From contig JAJXXW010000027.1 in the NCBI GenBank assembly GCA_021780905.1, positions 1-62,542 of the forward strand: a stretch of 62,542 nt of DNA. The letters run 5' to 3'. Both the position numbers and the translations under genes were made by a program. Every line of letters starts with the position of its first letter. The first letter of the stretch is position 1. Below are positions 1-6,869 of this stretch, piece by piece. The stretch comes from a bacterium (GTDB taxonomy: Bacteria; Verrucomicrobiota; Verrucomicrobiia; Limisphaerales; UBA11358). A model generated the notes under the pieces. The model worked only from the letters and a program-made list of their open reading frames with translations, had not been told where the DNA came from and made no database searches.

Positions 1-91
1 TGATCGCTCGCAACGGATGATCGGCGGGCACGCATTGGTTGAGGTTGATGACCGTCAGAAAGTCCGGCTGGGCTTGAGGTTTTCCACGCAT
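1..91 (-). CDS. IS1182-type transposase, N-terminal fragment (runs off the window)
   Basis: Reading leftward from an ATG at 91-89 the frame stays open to base 1, giving about 30 residues that begin MRGKPQAQPDF and contain VPADHPLRAI. The VPADHPLR block near the N terminus is characteristic of IS1182-type DDE transposases. The rest of the gene lies outside the window. It sits about 40 bases beyond the stop of the transglutaminase-like gene, so the insertion sequence probably ended that gene. The family call rests on a short motif. Confidence 0.7.
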   Translation of the reverse strand, partial: MRGKPQAQPDFLTVINLNQCVPADHPLRAI

Positions 92-132
92 GGGTTACAG
101 ACAAACTTCAACTTCGCTGGTTCAAACGTTTT

Positions 133-1086
133 TCAACAAACTGCTAAACTAGCATTGGGATAATTGCTTTGCAGGGTATTCAACAAGTTGGTCGTGTAGC
201 CTGTGAGCGTGCTGCGGATGTTCGTCTCGTTCAAGTTGGTGACATAATTGCCTGTATCTGTGCCTCCGGCGGCGCTCATCAGCGAATTACTGCTGAAATT
301 CATCGCTGCCGCCAAATTGGTGATGCCGGGGATTGGCTCACTGACTTTGAACGCGGGGTCGAGGCGATAATTGTTCGTTCCATCCGATACTGTCACCCAT
401 GTTCGCTGAAACAAAAAAGTGTTGTTGTCATTGAGAAAATAATACGTCGGATAGCCACGATTGGCGTAAAAGAGTCTAGTCAAGTAATTGGAAGTATAGT
501 TCCAATTTGTGTTATTCAGATTTAATTGAAGCCAATGATGCAGGTCGCGGTGTGAGCCATCGGGATTGTCATAAGGAATTCCCATCCAGCCAAATTGATA
601 GGCAGCATTGGTATAACCAGCCGCCCGCAACATGGCGACGAGCAAGGCGCATTGATCAAAATCATTGCCGCTCTTTTCCAGCAAAGTTAGCTGTGCGCCT
701 TTTTTTGAGCCAAAATAAAGTTCATAACGGATGTGGTCATGCACATAAATAAAGATTCGGCTCAAATTGTTCTGCAAGCCAGCCGACAATGCTTGAATCT
801 CCGGCGTAATCGCCTCGGCAATTGCTGCCGGACTCTGGCTGGTCTGTGCATTTTGGATGGCCAAAGCGTGTGCCATTGCTGTGACGGGCGGAGTCGGTTC
901 TGGCGGCATACTAATTTGCGTGGATGAATCCGAGTTTCCTTGGGGCGGAGTTGTTCCCCCATTGCTTGCGTCTGTGGCGGGGTCAGGTGGCAAGGGCGTA
1001 TTATACCACCCCGGCTGTGTGATTTGCGCTTGGCATACCAATGTTGTGGCCAGCAAACCCAAAATCAAAAATCGTAGTGTTTTCAT
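133..1086 (-). CDS. Secreted transglutaminase-like protein, probably truncated at its C terminus
   Basis: 317 residues. A signal peptide is visible at 1-20 (MKTLRFLILGLLATTLVCQA), followed by a Pro/Thr-rich linker and a transglutaminase-like papain fold. The expected catalytic order appears as Cys in DFDQCALLVAMLRAAGY, then His in DLHHWLQLNL. AGGAAGG lies just before the start. The gene follows the LamG gene by 19 bases on the same strand, suggesting one operon of exported proteins. The last residues (SLAVC and stop) sit next to an IS1182-type transposase start, so the natural C terminus has probably been replaced by IS sequence. Substrate unknown; it may be a protease-like or inactive member of the fold. 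Confidence 0.65.
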   Translation of the reverse strand: MKTLRFLILGLLATTLVCQAQITQPGWYNTPLPPDPATDASNGGTTPPQGNSDSSTQISMPPEPTPPVTAMAHALAIQNAQTSQSPAAIAEAITPEIQALSAGLQNNLSRIFIYVHDHIRYELYFGSKKGAQLTLLEKSGNDFDQCALLVAMLRAAGYTNAAYQFGWMGIPYDNPDGSHRDLHHWLQLNLNNTNWNYTSNYLTRLFYANRGYPTYYFLNDNNTFLFQRTWVTVSDGTNNYRLDPAFKVSEPIPGITNLAAAMNFSSNSLMSAAGGTDTGNYVTNLNETNIRSTLTGYTTNLLNTLQSNYPNASLAVC

Positions 1087-1105
1087 TTTTTATTGTCCTT
1101 CCTGA

Positions 1106-2572
1106 TTATTGTGAAACTGAAAGCACGTTGCCCTCGTTGTCCAAACTTACCGAGCCGGTTCTTATGCCGGAAATCCCTTCAAGCCAGTCTGCCGAATCGT
1201 AGGAGTAATTCGAGCGGGTGCTTGGCTGTGCAAGCTGATTGGCAAGCGGACTTAATCCAAGCAAAACATCCCAACCGTCTGATAAACCGTCGCCGCTCGT
1301 GTTGTAAATATGCGGGTCAGATTTTGAAACCAAGTTTTCGTAAGCATCAGTCAATCCGTCGCCGTCTGAATCTTGCGGCGTTCCGAGTATCAGGAAACAA
1401 TCTGTATTCGGCAGGTTAGTAATGGTATAGATGTTACAGTGGTAGCCTTGTCCTTCCCAAGCCCAGGGCATTCCGGTTGCTCCAAAGGACAGAACGGAAT
1501 TGACGAAAACATCATACGGAACGCCGTCCGCACCGCCTTCAATCGCAAAGGTCATGTTCATTGTGCCGTTGGCTGCTGCTGTCACTACCAAGTTGGTGAT
1601 CCAAATGTTGGTGCTGTAAGAACAACTGGACGTAGTGCCGACAAGCTGCAAGTTGCCAATTCCGGTTATCGCTTCATAAACGGTCGGCGCATCGGACGGA
1701 GTTGAACCGGCGGAAAAAATTTGCGCCATAGCCATATTAAATGGATTCATCCGATAGATTCCAGCCTCGTAATCATAAATCGTCTGAACGTCGTTGGAAT
1801 TGAGCGGATAATTGTAGGTTGCTACGGTATTGAACAAACCGTGCGCCTGATAAATGCCGTTGCTGTCGCTGCCAATAAAAAATCCGTTCGTCAGCACGGA
1901 TGCGCTCGGATAAACCGTCAAAGGTGCGCCATTGGTCACAAACGCGCCGTCCAGATACAAGGTTGTGTTCGTGGGCGAATATGTCAGCGCAACGAAGTGA
2001 AAAACATTGGTCGTCCATGAAATCGGAGCGGAAAGGTATGGGGTGATCGTGCTTGAAAAGTCGTTCGTCTGCGCGGAGAAATAAATGTTGTTGCCTCCAT
2101 CATCAACGTAAATGCTCCACCAGCCGTAGCTCGAATCGGCAGTGTAGCTGCCGACTTCAAACAACCGGCCATATTCACCAAGTCCGCCTCCGCCCTGATT
2201 CGTGCCGCTCCAATTTGGAGCAAACCAAAACGTCACCGTGCCGTTATCAACCGTCAAATTGGTCGTGCCGTCAGTTTCATAAACATTGTATTGCAGCCAA
2301 GCGGGAATGTTGGTGTCCACGACAAGCGAATTGAAGTCGCCAAGTTGGGAAGAAATTATATTGGTGAATGAAACCGGAAAATAGCCGTTGTCGCTCGTCC
2401 AGTTGGTGTGGTCGTAAAATGACCACGAATCCAAAGGCGTGTTTGTCGGCGCGTCGCCGCCGTCTGGAAAACCCGGACCGGCGGCGTGTCCAATGGACGT
2501 TAGAGAGCCGAGCAGGATTAAAGAAAAAAACAGACGGCACAATTTCAGTTTTTTTTGATTTAGTATTTTCAT
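1106..2572 (-). CDS. Secreted LamG/concanavalin A-like protein with a calcium-binding motif
   Basis: 488 residues. An N-terminal signal peptide ends near GHA at about residue 30. Residues about 60-270 read as a LamG/laminin-G-like jelly roll (VTFWFAPNWSG, then WSIYVDDGGNNIYFSAQT, then LYLDGAFV and GFFIGSD). A C-terminal DSDGDGLTDAYE motif is a thrombospondin type 3 calcium-binding element common in Verrucomicrobia and Planctomycetes exoproteins, followed by a Tyr-Asp-Ser segment resembling the start of an RHS-like repeat. Likely extracellular glycan binding or cell-surface attachment. Upstream member of a pair with the transglutaminase-like gene. No catalytic domain is recognised. Confidence 0.7.
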   Translation of the reverse strand: MKILNQKKLKLCRLFFSLILLGSLTSIGHAAGPGFPDGGDAPTNTPLDSWSFYDHTNWTSDNGYFPVSFTNIISSQLGDFNSLVVDTNIPAWLQYNVYETDGTTNLTVDNGTVTFWFAPNWSGTNQGGGGLGEYGRLFEVGSYTADSSYGWWSIYVDDGGNNIYFSAQTNDFSSTITPYLSAPISWTTNVFHFVALTYSPTNTTLYLDGAFVTNGAPLTVYPSASVLTNGFFIGSDSNGIYQAHGLFNTVATYNYPLNSNDVQTIYDYEAGIYRMNPFNMAMAQIFSAGSTPSDAPTVYEAITGIGNLQLVGTTSSCSYSTNIWITNLVVTAAANGTMNMTFAIEGGADGVPYDVFVNSVLSFGATGMPWAWEGQGYHCNIYTITNLPNTDCFLILGTPQDSDGDGLTDAYENLVSKSDPHIYNTSGDGLSDGWDVLLGLSPLANQLAQPSTRSNYSYDSADWLEGISGIRTGSVSLDNEGNVLSVSQ

Positions 2573-2798
2573 GTTTCACCTTTTGAAAAGTTGTTTTCCC
2601 GACTTATTCCGCCCGCGAAAATTGAAAAAACATTTGTTGCGTGGGGCGCAACTTGGTAAAAAATTTCTGATAGTCGTTTGCCCTGTGACAAGACGGCTTT
2701 CGTTTGTGTGCATCGCCTCACGGCATTTGCCTTCCGATTCATTCCCGTTGCGACTTTAGACGTTTCCCAATGACGGTCAAGCGGAAATGGAAAGACTA

Positions 2799-2813
2799 TT
2801 GTATTCAATACAA
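2799..2813. promoter_or_regulatory. Perfect palindrome, candidate operator of the adjacent XRE regulator
   Basis: TTGTATTCAATACAA is a perfect 7+1+7 inverted repeat. It lies 58 bases before the ATG at 2871 of a small XRE protein, the usual site for autoregulation by controller-type HTH proteins. Its position upstream also argues against the longer start at 2787, which would place it inside the gene. Binding is inferred. Confidence 0.5.
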
Positions 2814-2870
2814 CTGTCTGTGTTCGTCGTCCGCTTTTGGCTGCATCCTGCGAAAATGCGGCGATTGGAA

Positions 2871-3098
2871 ATGTCGGACGCTTTCGGCCTTGCCCTGCGG
2901 CGGCACAGGGTCGAGAAGAAGTTGTCTCAAGAAAAATTGGCGGAGAAGGCCAATTTGCATCCGACGTATATCGGGATGCTGGAACGGTCTTTGCGAAATC
3001 CGACGGTGAACGTCGCAAAGGCTCTGGCAAAGGCGTTGAACGTGTCGCTTTCAAGGCTTATCGCTGACGCGGAAGCCATTCAGCAACGCGGCAGATAG
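2871..3098 (+). CDS. Small XRE-family DNA-binding regulator
   Basis: 75 residues from ATG 2871 (MSDAFGLALRRHRVEK). Almost the whole protein is a Cro/C1-type helix-turn-helix: LSQEKLAEKANLHPTYIGML forms helices 2 and 3, and NPTVNVAKALAKALNVSLSRLI the trailing helices. The shape matches controller proteins and immunity-type repressors of mobile elements. In-frame starts also exist at 2856 (ATG) and 2787. I chose 2871 because the protein then starts at the fold boundary and the palindrome at 2799-2813 falls upstream. Probably regulates itself or the mobile element. Confidence 0.75.
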   Translation: MSDAFGLALRRHRVEKKLSQEKLAEKANLHPTYIGMLERSLRNPTVNVAKALAKALNVSLSRLIADAEAIQQRGR

Positions 3099-3106
3099 GT
3101 TTTCAA

Positions 3107-3499
3107 TCAACATAAAACTTCCTTCGTTTGTCTGACATGGGATAAAAGACGTGGGACAAATTCAAACGTCTCAAATGGCTTGGTGATGTAATCGGCTGCG
3201 CCAACGTCAAGGCCGTGCTGTTGATCTTCAATACAACAACGCGCGGACACAAAGACAACCGGCGTGTCGCACAAGCGTGAATGCTCCTTCAAGCGGCTAC
3301 ACAGTTTGAATCCGTTGCCGTCCGGCAAATCCACGTCCAATGTAATCAAATCGAAATTTCCTCCTTCGGCCAGTTGCATTCCCTTTTTTGCTGTATGAGC
3401 AAACGCCACTTCGCATTTTTCGCGCGTCAATAAATACGCAATCATCATTGCTACCGGCGTGTCGTCCTCGACGATGAGAATTTTTGCCACTCGATTCAT
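3107..3499 (-). CDS. Single-domain response regulator (REC only)
   Basis: 130 residues forming one CheY-like receiver domain with no output domain. The acidic pocket is E11/D12/D13, the phospho-acceptor is D55 in LITLDVDLPDG, the switch residue is S85 in VVFVSAR, and the conserved Lys is K107 in ITKPFE. All residues needed for phosphotransfer are present. It converges with the XRE gene at 2871-3098 and diverges from the second XRE gene at 3599, with a perfect palindrome between them. The partner kinase is not in the window. Its presence on a mobilizable element is unusual, and its target cannot be read from the sequence. Confidence 0.85.
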   Translation of the reverse strand: MNRVAKILIVEDDTPVAMMIAYLLTREKCEVAFAHTAKKGMQLAEGGNFDLITLDVDLPDGNGFKLCSRLKEHSRLCDTPVVFVSARCCIEDQQHGLDVGAADYITKPFETFEFVPRLLSHVRQTKEVLC

Positions 3500-3540
3500 G
3501 TGTTATTTTTGCGCCGCTGTCGAAACGAATGCAATCATAA

Positions 3541-3558
3541 TTGACAATACATTGTCAA
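3541..3558. promoter_or_regulatory. Perfect 18-base palindrome between divergent response-regulator and XRE genes
   Basis: TTGACAATACATTGTCAA is a perfect 8+2+8 inverted repeat in the 99-base gap between the receiver-domain gene (start 3499) and the XRE gene (start 3599). The arms begin with TTGACA on both strands, so it could also carry -35 elements. Probably an operator for one of the XRE proteins. Confidence 0.55.
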
Positions 3559-3598
3559 AATAAATTTTCGGCCAAAGGCTGCGCTTATCCTTGCGCGC

Positions 3599-3838
3599 AT
3601 GGGTCGCAAACCAAAAACGCGCCGCAATCCCTACGGGGCGTGGCTTTTCCTTCTTCGCAAAGAAAAAGGATTGTCACAAGATGAGGTGTCCAAAAAAACG
3701 GGCATTCCGCGAACTAATTTGATGTATTGGGAACGGAGCGGCAATCTGGCTGGCCGCAAGCAAATCATCAAGCTGGCAAAACTTTATGGCATTTCAGTCG
3801 GAAAACTTTTGCGGCTGGAGAAAGCCGCTCAAGATTAA
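3599..3838 (+). CDS. XRE-family helix-turn-helix protein
   Basis: 79 residues beginning MGRKPKTRRN. The HTH reads RKEKGLSQDEVSKKTGIPRT followed by LMYWERSGN and a trailing helix KQIIKLAKLYGISVGKLLRL, a Cro/C1-type fold. The basic N-terminal tail could contact the minor groove. It stands divergent to the receiver-domain gene, with a perfect palindrome 41 bases before its start, suggesting autoregulation or control of both genes. Target unknown. Confidence 0.75.
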   Translation: MGRKPKTRRNPYGAWLFLLRKEKGLSQDEVSKKTGIPRTNLMYWERSGNLAGRKQIIKLAKLYGISVGKLLRLEKAAQD

Positions 3839-3893
3839 AAGTCCGCGAATGAACTGGCGCGCGAAAATTATCGTTTGGATTATTCGCAGGAGA

Positions 3894-4463
3894 TCAATGC
3901 CAATACTTGCCGAGCAAATAGCCGATTGAGAGGACTGCGACAAGGAGCAGCAAAAACCAAATAACTGACCACTGGCTTCGTTGCTCGTCGTATTCGCGGA
4001 CGGCGGTTTCCAATCGTTTGCGCTCCTTCTCGGTATATTCGAGAATGCGTTTCATTTCGCGTTGGCCTTTGTCCAGTTCTTCTTGAAGCTGCTCGGTTGC
4101 GTCTTTGGCATTGGCCGTGTGAACGCGCAAATCCTTCAAAGCGACGTTCGCCTCGTCGCGCTGGTCGCCAAGAATATCTTCAAGTTCCTTGGTTTTCGTG
4201 TTGACGGCGGCGTTGAAATTTTTCAGCAACGTCGCGGTTTGCTGCCGGTATTCGGCCAGCTTTTGGTCAAGCTGCTCAAGCGATTGTTTCATCTGCACCG
4301 GCACTTTTGCGGCGGCGCGCCACTGCGCCCGCGTCAAAAGCGCGAGTTGCACCGGAAATGAATTTTCCTCGCCGCTGCACCAGTCTTTCAATGCCTTGTT
4401 TAACTGCCGCACTTCATCGGCGGACAAATCCTTGCAGAGAAAATCGAAATCATTGTTTTCCAT
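3894..4463 (-). CDS. Tail-anchored coiled-coil protein of the transfer module
   Basis: 189 residues. An N-terminal acidic segment is followed by a long heptad-rich coiled coil from about residue 55 to 160 (SLEQLDQKLAEYRQQTATLL, later QLQEELDKGQREMKRIL). A single C-terminal transmembrane helix (about 166-185, SVIWFLLLLVAVLSIGYLLG) leaves a four-residue tail. It lies 3 bases after the ParA-like gene on the same strand. The order TraK-like, ParA-like, small membrane protein recalls traK-traL-traM of IncP plasmids and stbA-stbB-stbC of IncW plasmids, though no residue-level homology to those third proteins is visible. Probable role: tethering a DNA complex to the membrane. Confidence 0.6.
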   Translation of the reverse strand: MENNDFDFLCKDLSADEVRQLNKALKDWCSGEENSFPVQLALLTRAQWRAAAKVPVQMKQSLEQLDQKLAEYRQQTATLLKNFNAAVNTKTKELEDILGDQRDEANVALKDLRVHTANAKDATEQLQEELDKGQREMKRILEYTEKERKRLETAVREYDEQRSQWSVIWFLLLLVAVLSIGYLLGKYWH

Positions 4464-4466
4464 ACG

Positions 4467-5282
4467 TCATTCTCCAAAATTTAGTTGCGGTTGCGGCTGT
4501 GCCTCGGCCTTCTTCTTCGCAACGATTTTTTCTTTAGGAATAAAATCAGTCGGCAGGAACAAATTAGCAACCGCGTCGTATTGACGAAACATTTTTTGCA
4601 TCGCCCATTGGATTTCACCGGCAAGCAACCGCTCCAAATGTCCGACTTCAACGCGGGATAATTCCGCGAAACTCAAGCCGCGCCCGGCAACGGATTCGGC
4701 CTTTTCAATCGCCAGCAATGTTGTTGGCGTGACGGTCGGCAGCGTGATTGCCTTTGCGCCAAAATCCTGCAACTGTTTTTCCAGTTGCGAGCCTTTGAAT
4801 AAATCGCCGCGAGCCTTCGCGGGATTTTCCACGATGACATAATCCACGCGGTCGCCGGCATAGAGAAATAACCGGCCAAGATTCATCATGCTTTCGGTGT
4901 CGTCGGTCGGGAACAAAAGGAACGTCATTCGCACGCCCTGTTCGGCGCACACGTCCAGCACTTGCAATTCTTCTAGCGCGGACGTGATAAGCGCGTCGGC
5001 CTGTGCGCGGGTGTCAACGATATGCACCGGCGCGGTGTCTTTCAACACGCGACGGAATAATGACAGCAATGCCGTTTTGCTTTCTTGGCCGTTGCCGAGT
5101 TCGTAGGAGCGGACAACCTGCGGATGCCGGTTGGCAAATGTATAATGCCGGTCGTCCAAGTCCGATCCGTTCCACGCGATGCCGAGTCGGTCTAGCCATG
5201 CGGTGCGGAATTCGGCTTCAAAACTTTTGCCGAGATTGCCTTTGGATTGCGGGTTTAGATGTATGCGTCTGGTCGTATTCAT
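4467..5282 (-). CDS. ParA/TraL/StbB-like NTPase with a degenerate Walker A motif
   Basis: 271 residues. The N terminus RIHLNPQSKGNLGKSFEAEF aligns in position with the deviant Walker A of ParA-type ATPases (KGGVGKS), keeping Lys-Ser but replacing GGV by GNL. LDDRHYTFANRHP then corresponds to the DxD region, and YVIVENPAKA sits where ParA proteins hold a switch strand. TraL of IncP and StbB of IncW are ParA-like proteins encoded beside oriT, which fits this place. The start overlaps the stop of the TraK-like gene (ATGA type), indicating coupled translation. The C-terminal tail is Gln/Pro rich. Nucleotide hydrolysis is uncertain given the altered P-loop. Confidence 0.55.
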   Translation of the reverse strand: MNTTRRIHLNPQSKGNLGKSFEAEFRTAWLDRLGIAWNGSDLDDRHYTFANRHPQVVRSYELGNGQESKTALLSLFRRVLKDTAPVHIVDTRAQADALITSALEELQVLDVCAEQGVRMTFLLFPTDDTESMMNLGRLFLYAGDRVDYVIVENPAKARGDLFKGSQLEKQLQDFGAKAITLPTVTPTTLLAIEKAESVAGRGLSFAELSRVEVGHLERLLAGEIQWAMQKMFRQYDAVANLFLPTDFIPKEKIVAKKKAEAQPQPQLNFGE

Positions 5283-5647
5283 ATTTTTGTTGGGTCATTG
5301 AGGTTAATGTTTTCTGGATTCGGTCGCCGAAATGGACGGGCTGGCGGCGTTTCCGCAAGCAAACGCGTGAACGGCTTTTCAGCCGTGAGCGGTTTTGCGA
5401 CGGATGGCGTAATGATTTCATTTTCCCAATTTGGCCGTGCCTGACGTTTTATGTAGCACCGATAAAATTGGTGCAAGCCCTGAAACGTAATGACGCAACC
5501 TTTTTCATCGCGCAGTTGTTCGGCGATTTCCTGCCACGTTTTGCGTTGCTGACGCTGCGCGCGGATGAAATCAACGAACGGCTCAACGCGACTGCGATAT
5601 GCTCGCCCGCCGCCGTGCCGATTTCCATTTTTGGTTTCCAAATCCAT
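5279..5647 (-). CDS. TraK-like accessory DNA-binding protein of the relaxosome
   Basis: 122 residues from ATG 5647-5645 (MDLETKNGNRHGGGRAYRSR). The core VDFIRAQRQQRKTWQEIAEQ followed by LRDEKGCVITFQGLHQFYRR-like sequence is a helix-turn-helix resembling TraK-type oriT-binding proteins. The frame is open to 5794, but the extra 49 residues are encoded by an array of TTGAA repeats and read as repetitive Phe/Asn/Gln sequence, so the shorter start is preferred. First gene of a coupled run with the ParA-like and coiled-coil genes. Probably binds repeats in the adjoining non-coding region and regulates its own operon. Similarity to TraK is by motif only. Confidence 0.5.
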   Translation of the reverse strand: MDLETKNGNRHGGGRAYRSRVEPFVDFIRAQRQQRKTWQEIAEQLRDEKGCVITFQGLHQFYRCYIKRQARPNWENEIITPSVAKPLTAEKPFTRLLAETPPARPFRRPNPENINLNDPTKI

Positions 5648-5678
5648 CGCCGCCAATTTACGCCAAAATGGGCGCGCA

Positions 5679-5724
5679 CCGTTAGCGAGTAGCGGGCGGA
5701 TAAACCCGAATGGTGGGCGAGTTA
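5679..5724. repeat. Dispersed motif CCGTTAGCGAG...GGGCGAGTTA, copy 1
   Basis: CCGTTAGCGAG at 5679-5689 and GGGCGAGTTA at 5715-5724, upstream of the TraK-like gene. Two other copies of the pair occur, at 8431-8455 and 12596-12631, each in a non-coding stretch of the same element. Probably a shared protein-binding site; function unknown. Confidence 0.55.
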
Positions 5725-5736
5725 AAGCGAATGACT

Positions 5737-5815
5737 GTTGAAAGGCGTTGAAATCGCCGGATTGAAAGCTGTTGAATTGCGTTGAATCTGTCAATGCCCT
5801 TCAACACTTTTCAAC
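5737..5815. repeat. Helically phased GTTGAA repeat array
   Basis: GTTGAA occurs at 5737, 5747, 5771 and 5781, ATTGAA at 5761, and the inverse TTCAAC at 5800 and 5810. Successive copies in each sub-array are exactly 10 bases apart, placing them on one face of the helix. Further ATTGAA copies follow near 5923 and 5935. The array lies just upstream of the TraK-like gene. Phased direct repeats are typical of iterons, partition centromeres and oriT-accessory binding sites. Confidence 0.6.
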
Positions 5816-6185
5816 ATGAAATTCCATGTCGCGCGGCGCATAGCCGAAAATCCTTACGATGAGTTAAGGGGTGGGGCGTCCACCTTTAAGCTGACGAATA
5901 GGAAGCTAAACCATTGAATCAAAATTGAACCAGCATTGATTAAATGCGAATGTTCGTTTCAACCTTCAATCACGTTTAGTCACCTGAAAAATTTATCATC
6001 CAACGCAGTGAATGTCCGTTTCTGAATCGGAGCGGAACGAAGCGGCTGTGAAGTGGAGCGGGATTTTGGAAACGGACATTGAGTGCGTCACCGTCTAGGT
6101 GCATATCACGGTGTTTAGTCTGTCCGGTTTCCTTCGCTGTCAGCAGGAAAGCCGGACAGTCTAAACACCGGAATTTTCAAACGCT
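5816..6185. other. Non-coding region with nested inverted repeats, candidate oriT
   Basis: No gene is seen here. Two strong inverted repeats stand out. First, AATGTCCGTTTC at 6011-6022 pairs perfectly with 6069-6080 and extends outward imperfectly. Second, a 19-base arm at 6109-6127 pairs with 6152-6170 with one mismatch, and the inner arms TTTCCT/AGGAAA at 6128-6133 and 6145-6150 lengthen the hairpin to about 25 pairs around an 11-base loop. The region separates the TraK-like operon from the coupling-protein genes of a MobF module, where transfer origins usually lie. The second repeat is also just beyond the stop at 6186 and could act as a terminator. Confidence 0.45.
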
Positions 6186-6869
6186 TTACTCGGTTTGAGA
6201 ATCCGGCGGTTTCAAAACTTTTTTCCAGCGTTGATTAAATGCTGACTCCTCATTTACCGATGTCCTCACCGGCGGCTTGGCGATGCGGACAATTTCCAAC
6301 TGCGGCTGACGGTCGCCCTCATATTCGTCGGTTTTGATTTCCAATAAAATTTCACGGTCGCGGCGGTCAATTTTATCAATCTTTTTTGAATCAAAATAAT
6401 TTGACGTGTAGCCGAACTGCAACGCGGTCAAAATAAACAGGTAAATGCCAAGCGCATGAAACAATTTGAAAACGCCAAAAGCGATCAAACCGTTGCATAA
6501 TGGAATGATGAGCCAATGCACAATCGGCTTGTCGGGCAGAAAGCGCGGCCTTCCCCAATAATACGAATAATACTCAATGCCTCGCTTGCGCCGTCTGCGG
6601 ATTTCCAAAAGATTTGCCACGCCGAAAATCCATAGCAGCAACAAAAAACTGTCGGTGGTAATCATCGGCAAATGATCTTTGAATGTCACCTTGTGCGTCA
6701 CCGGCAAAACGGCTTGGTCGGGAAAAAAGAAAAACAGAATGAAATTGACGATAAACAAAATGAAAAAAGTCTGGCCGATGAGACTCACCCACGTCCAATA
6801 GCGTTCGCCCATGTCACGTTTCCAAATCACGTCCAATGGCAATTTGAACCAGTCCATAAAGCCTTTCAT
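6186..6869 (-). CDS. Four-helix membrane protein coupled to the TraD-like ATPase
   Basis: 227 residues with about four hydrophobic segments: near 27-50 (WVSLIGQTFFILFIVNFILF), 68-88 (MITTDSFLLLLWIFGVANLL), 118-135 and 138-155, then a charged C-terminal tail from about 165, presumably cytoplasmic. It overlaps the preceding TraD-like gene by four bases (ATGA), so the two are translationally coupled. The ATPase lacks any membrane helix, while most VirD4/TraD coupling proteins carry two at the N terminus. This protein could therefore supply the membrane anchor. No family was recognised and the role is inferred from context. Confidence 0.6.
   Translation of the reverse strand: MKGFMDWFKLPLDVIWKRDMGERYWTWVSLIGQTFFILFIVNFILFFFFPDQAVLPVTHKVTFKDHLPMITTDSFLLLLWIFGVANLLEIRRRRKRGIEYYSYYWGRPRFLPDKPIVHWLIIPLCNGLIAFGVFKLFHALGIYLFILTALQFGYTSNYFDSKKIDKIDRRDREILLEIKTDEYEGDRQPQLEIVRIAKPPVRTSVNEESAFNQRWKKVLKPPDSQTE

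Noticed and set aside
2569..3054. Minus-strand open frame of 161 codons over the first XRE gene
   Set aside because: It mirrors the XRE gene at 2871-3098, has no domain and includes the regulatory palindrome.
5648..5794. 49-residue N-terminal extension of the TraK-like gene
   Set aside because: It consists of the GTTGAA repeat array read as repetitive Phe/Gln/Asn codons; a regulatory array is the better explanation.
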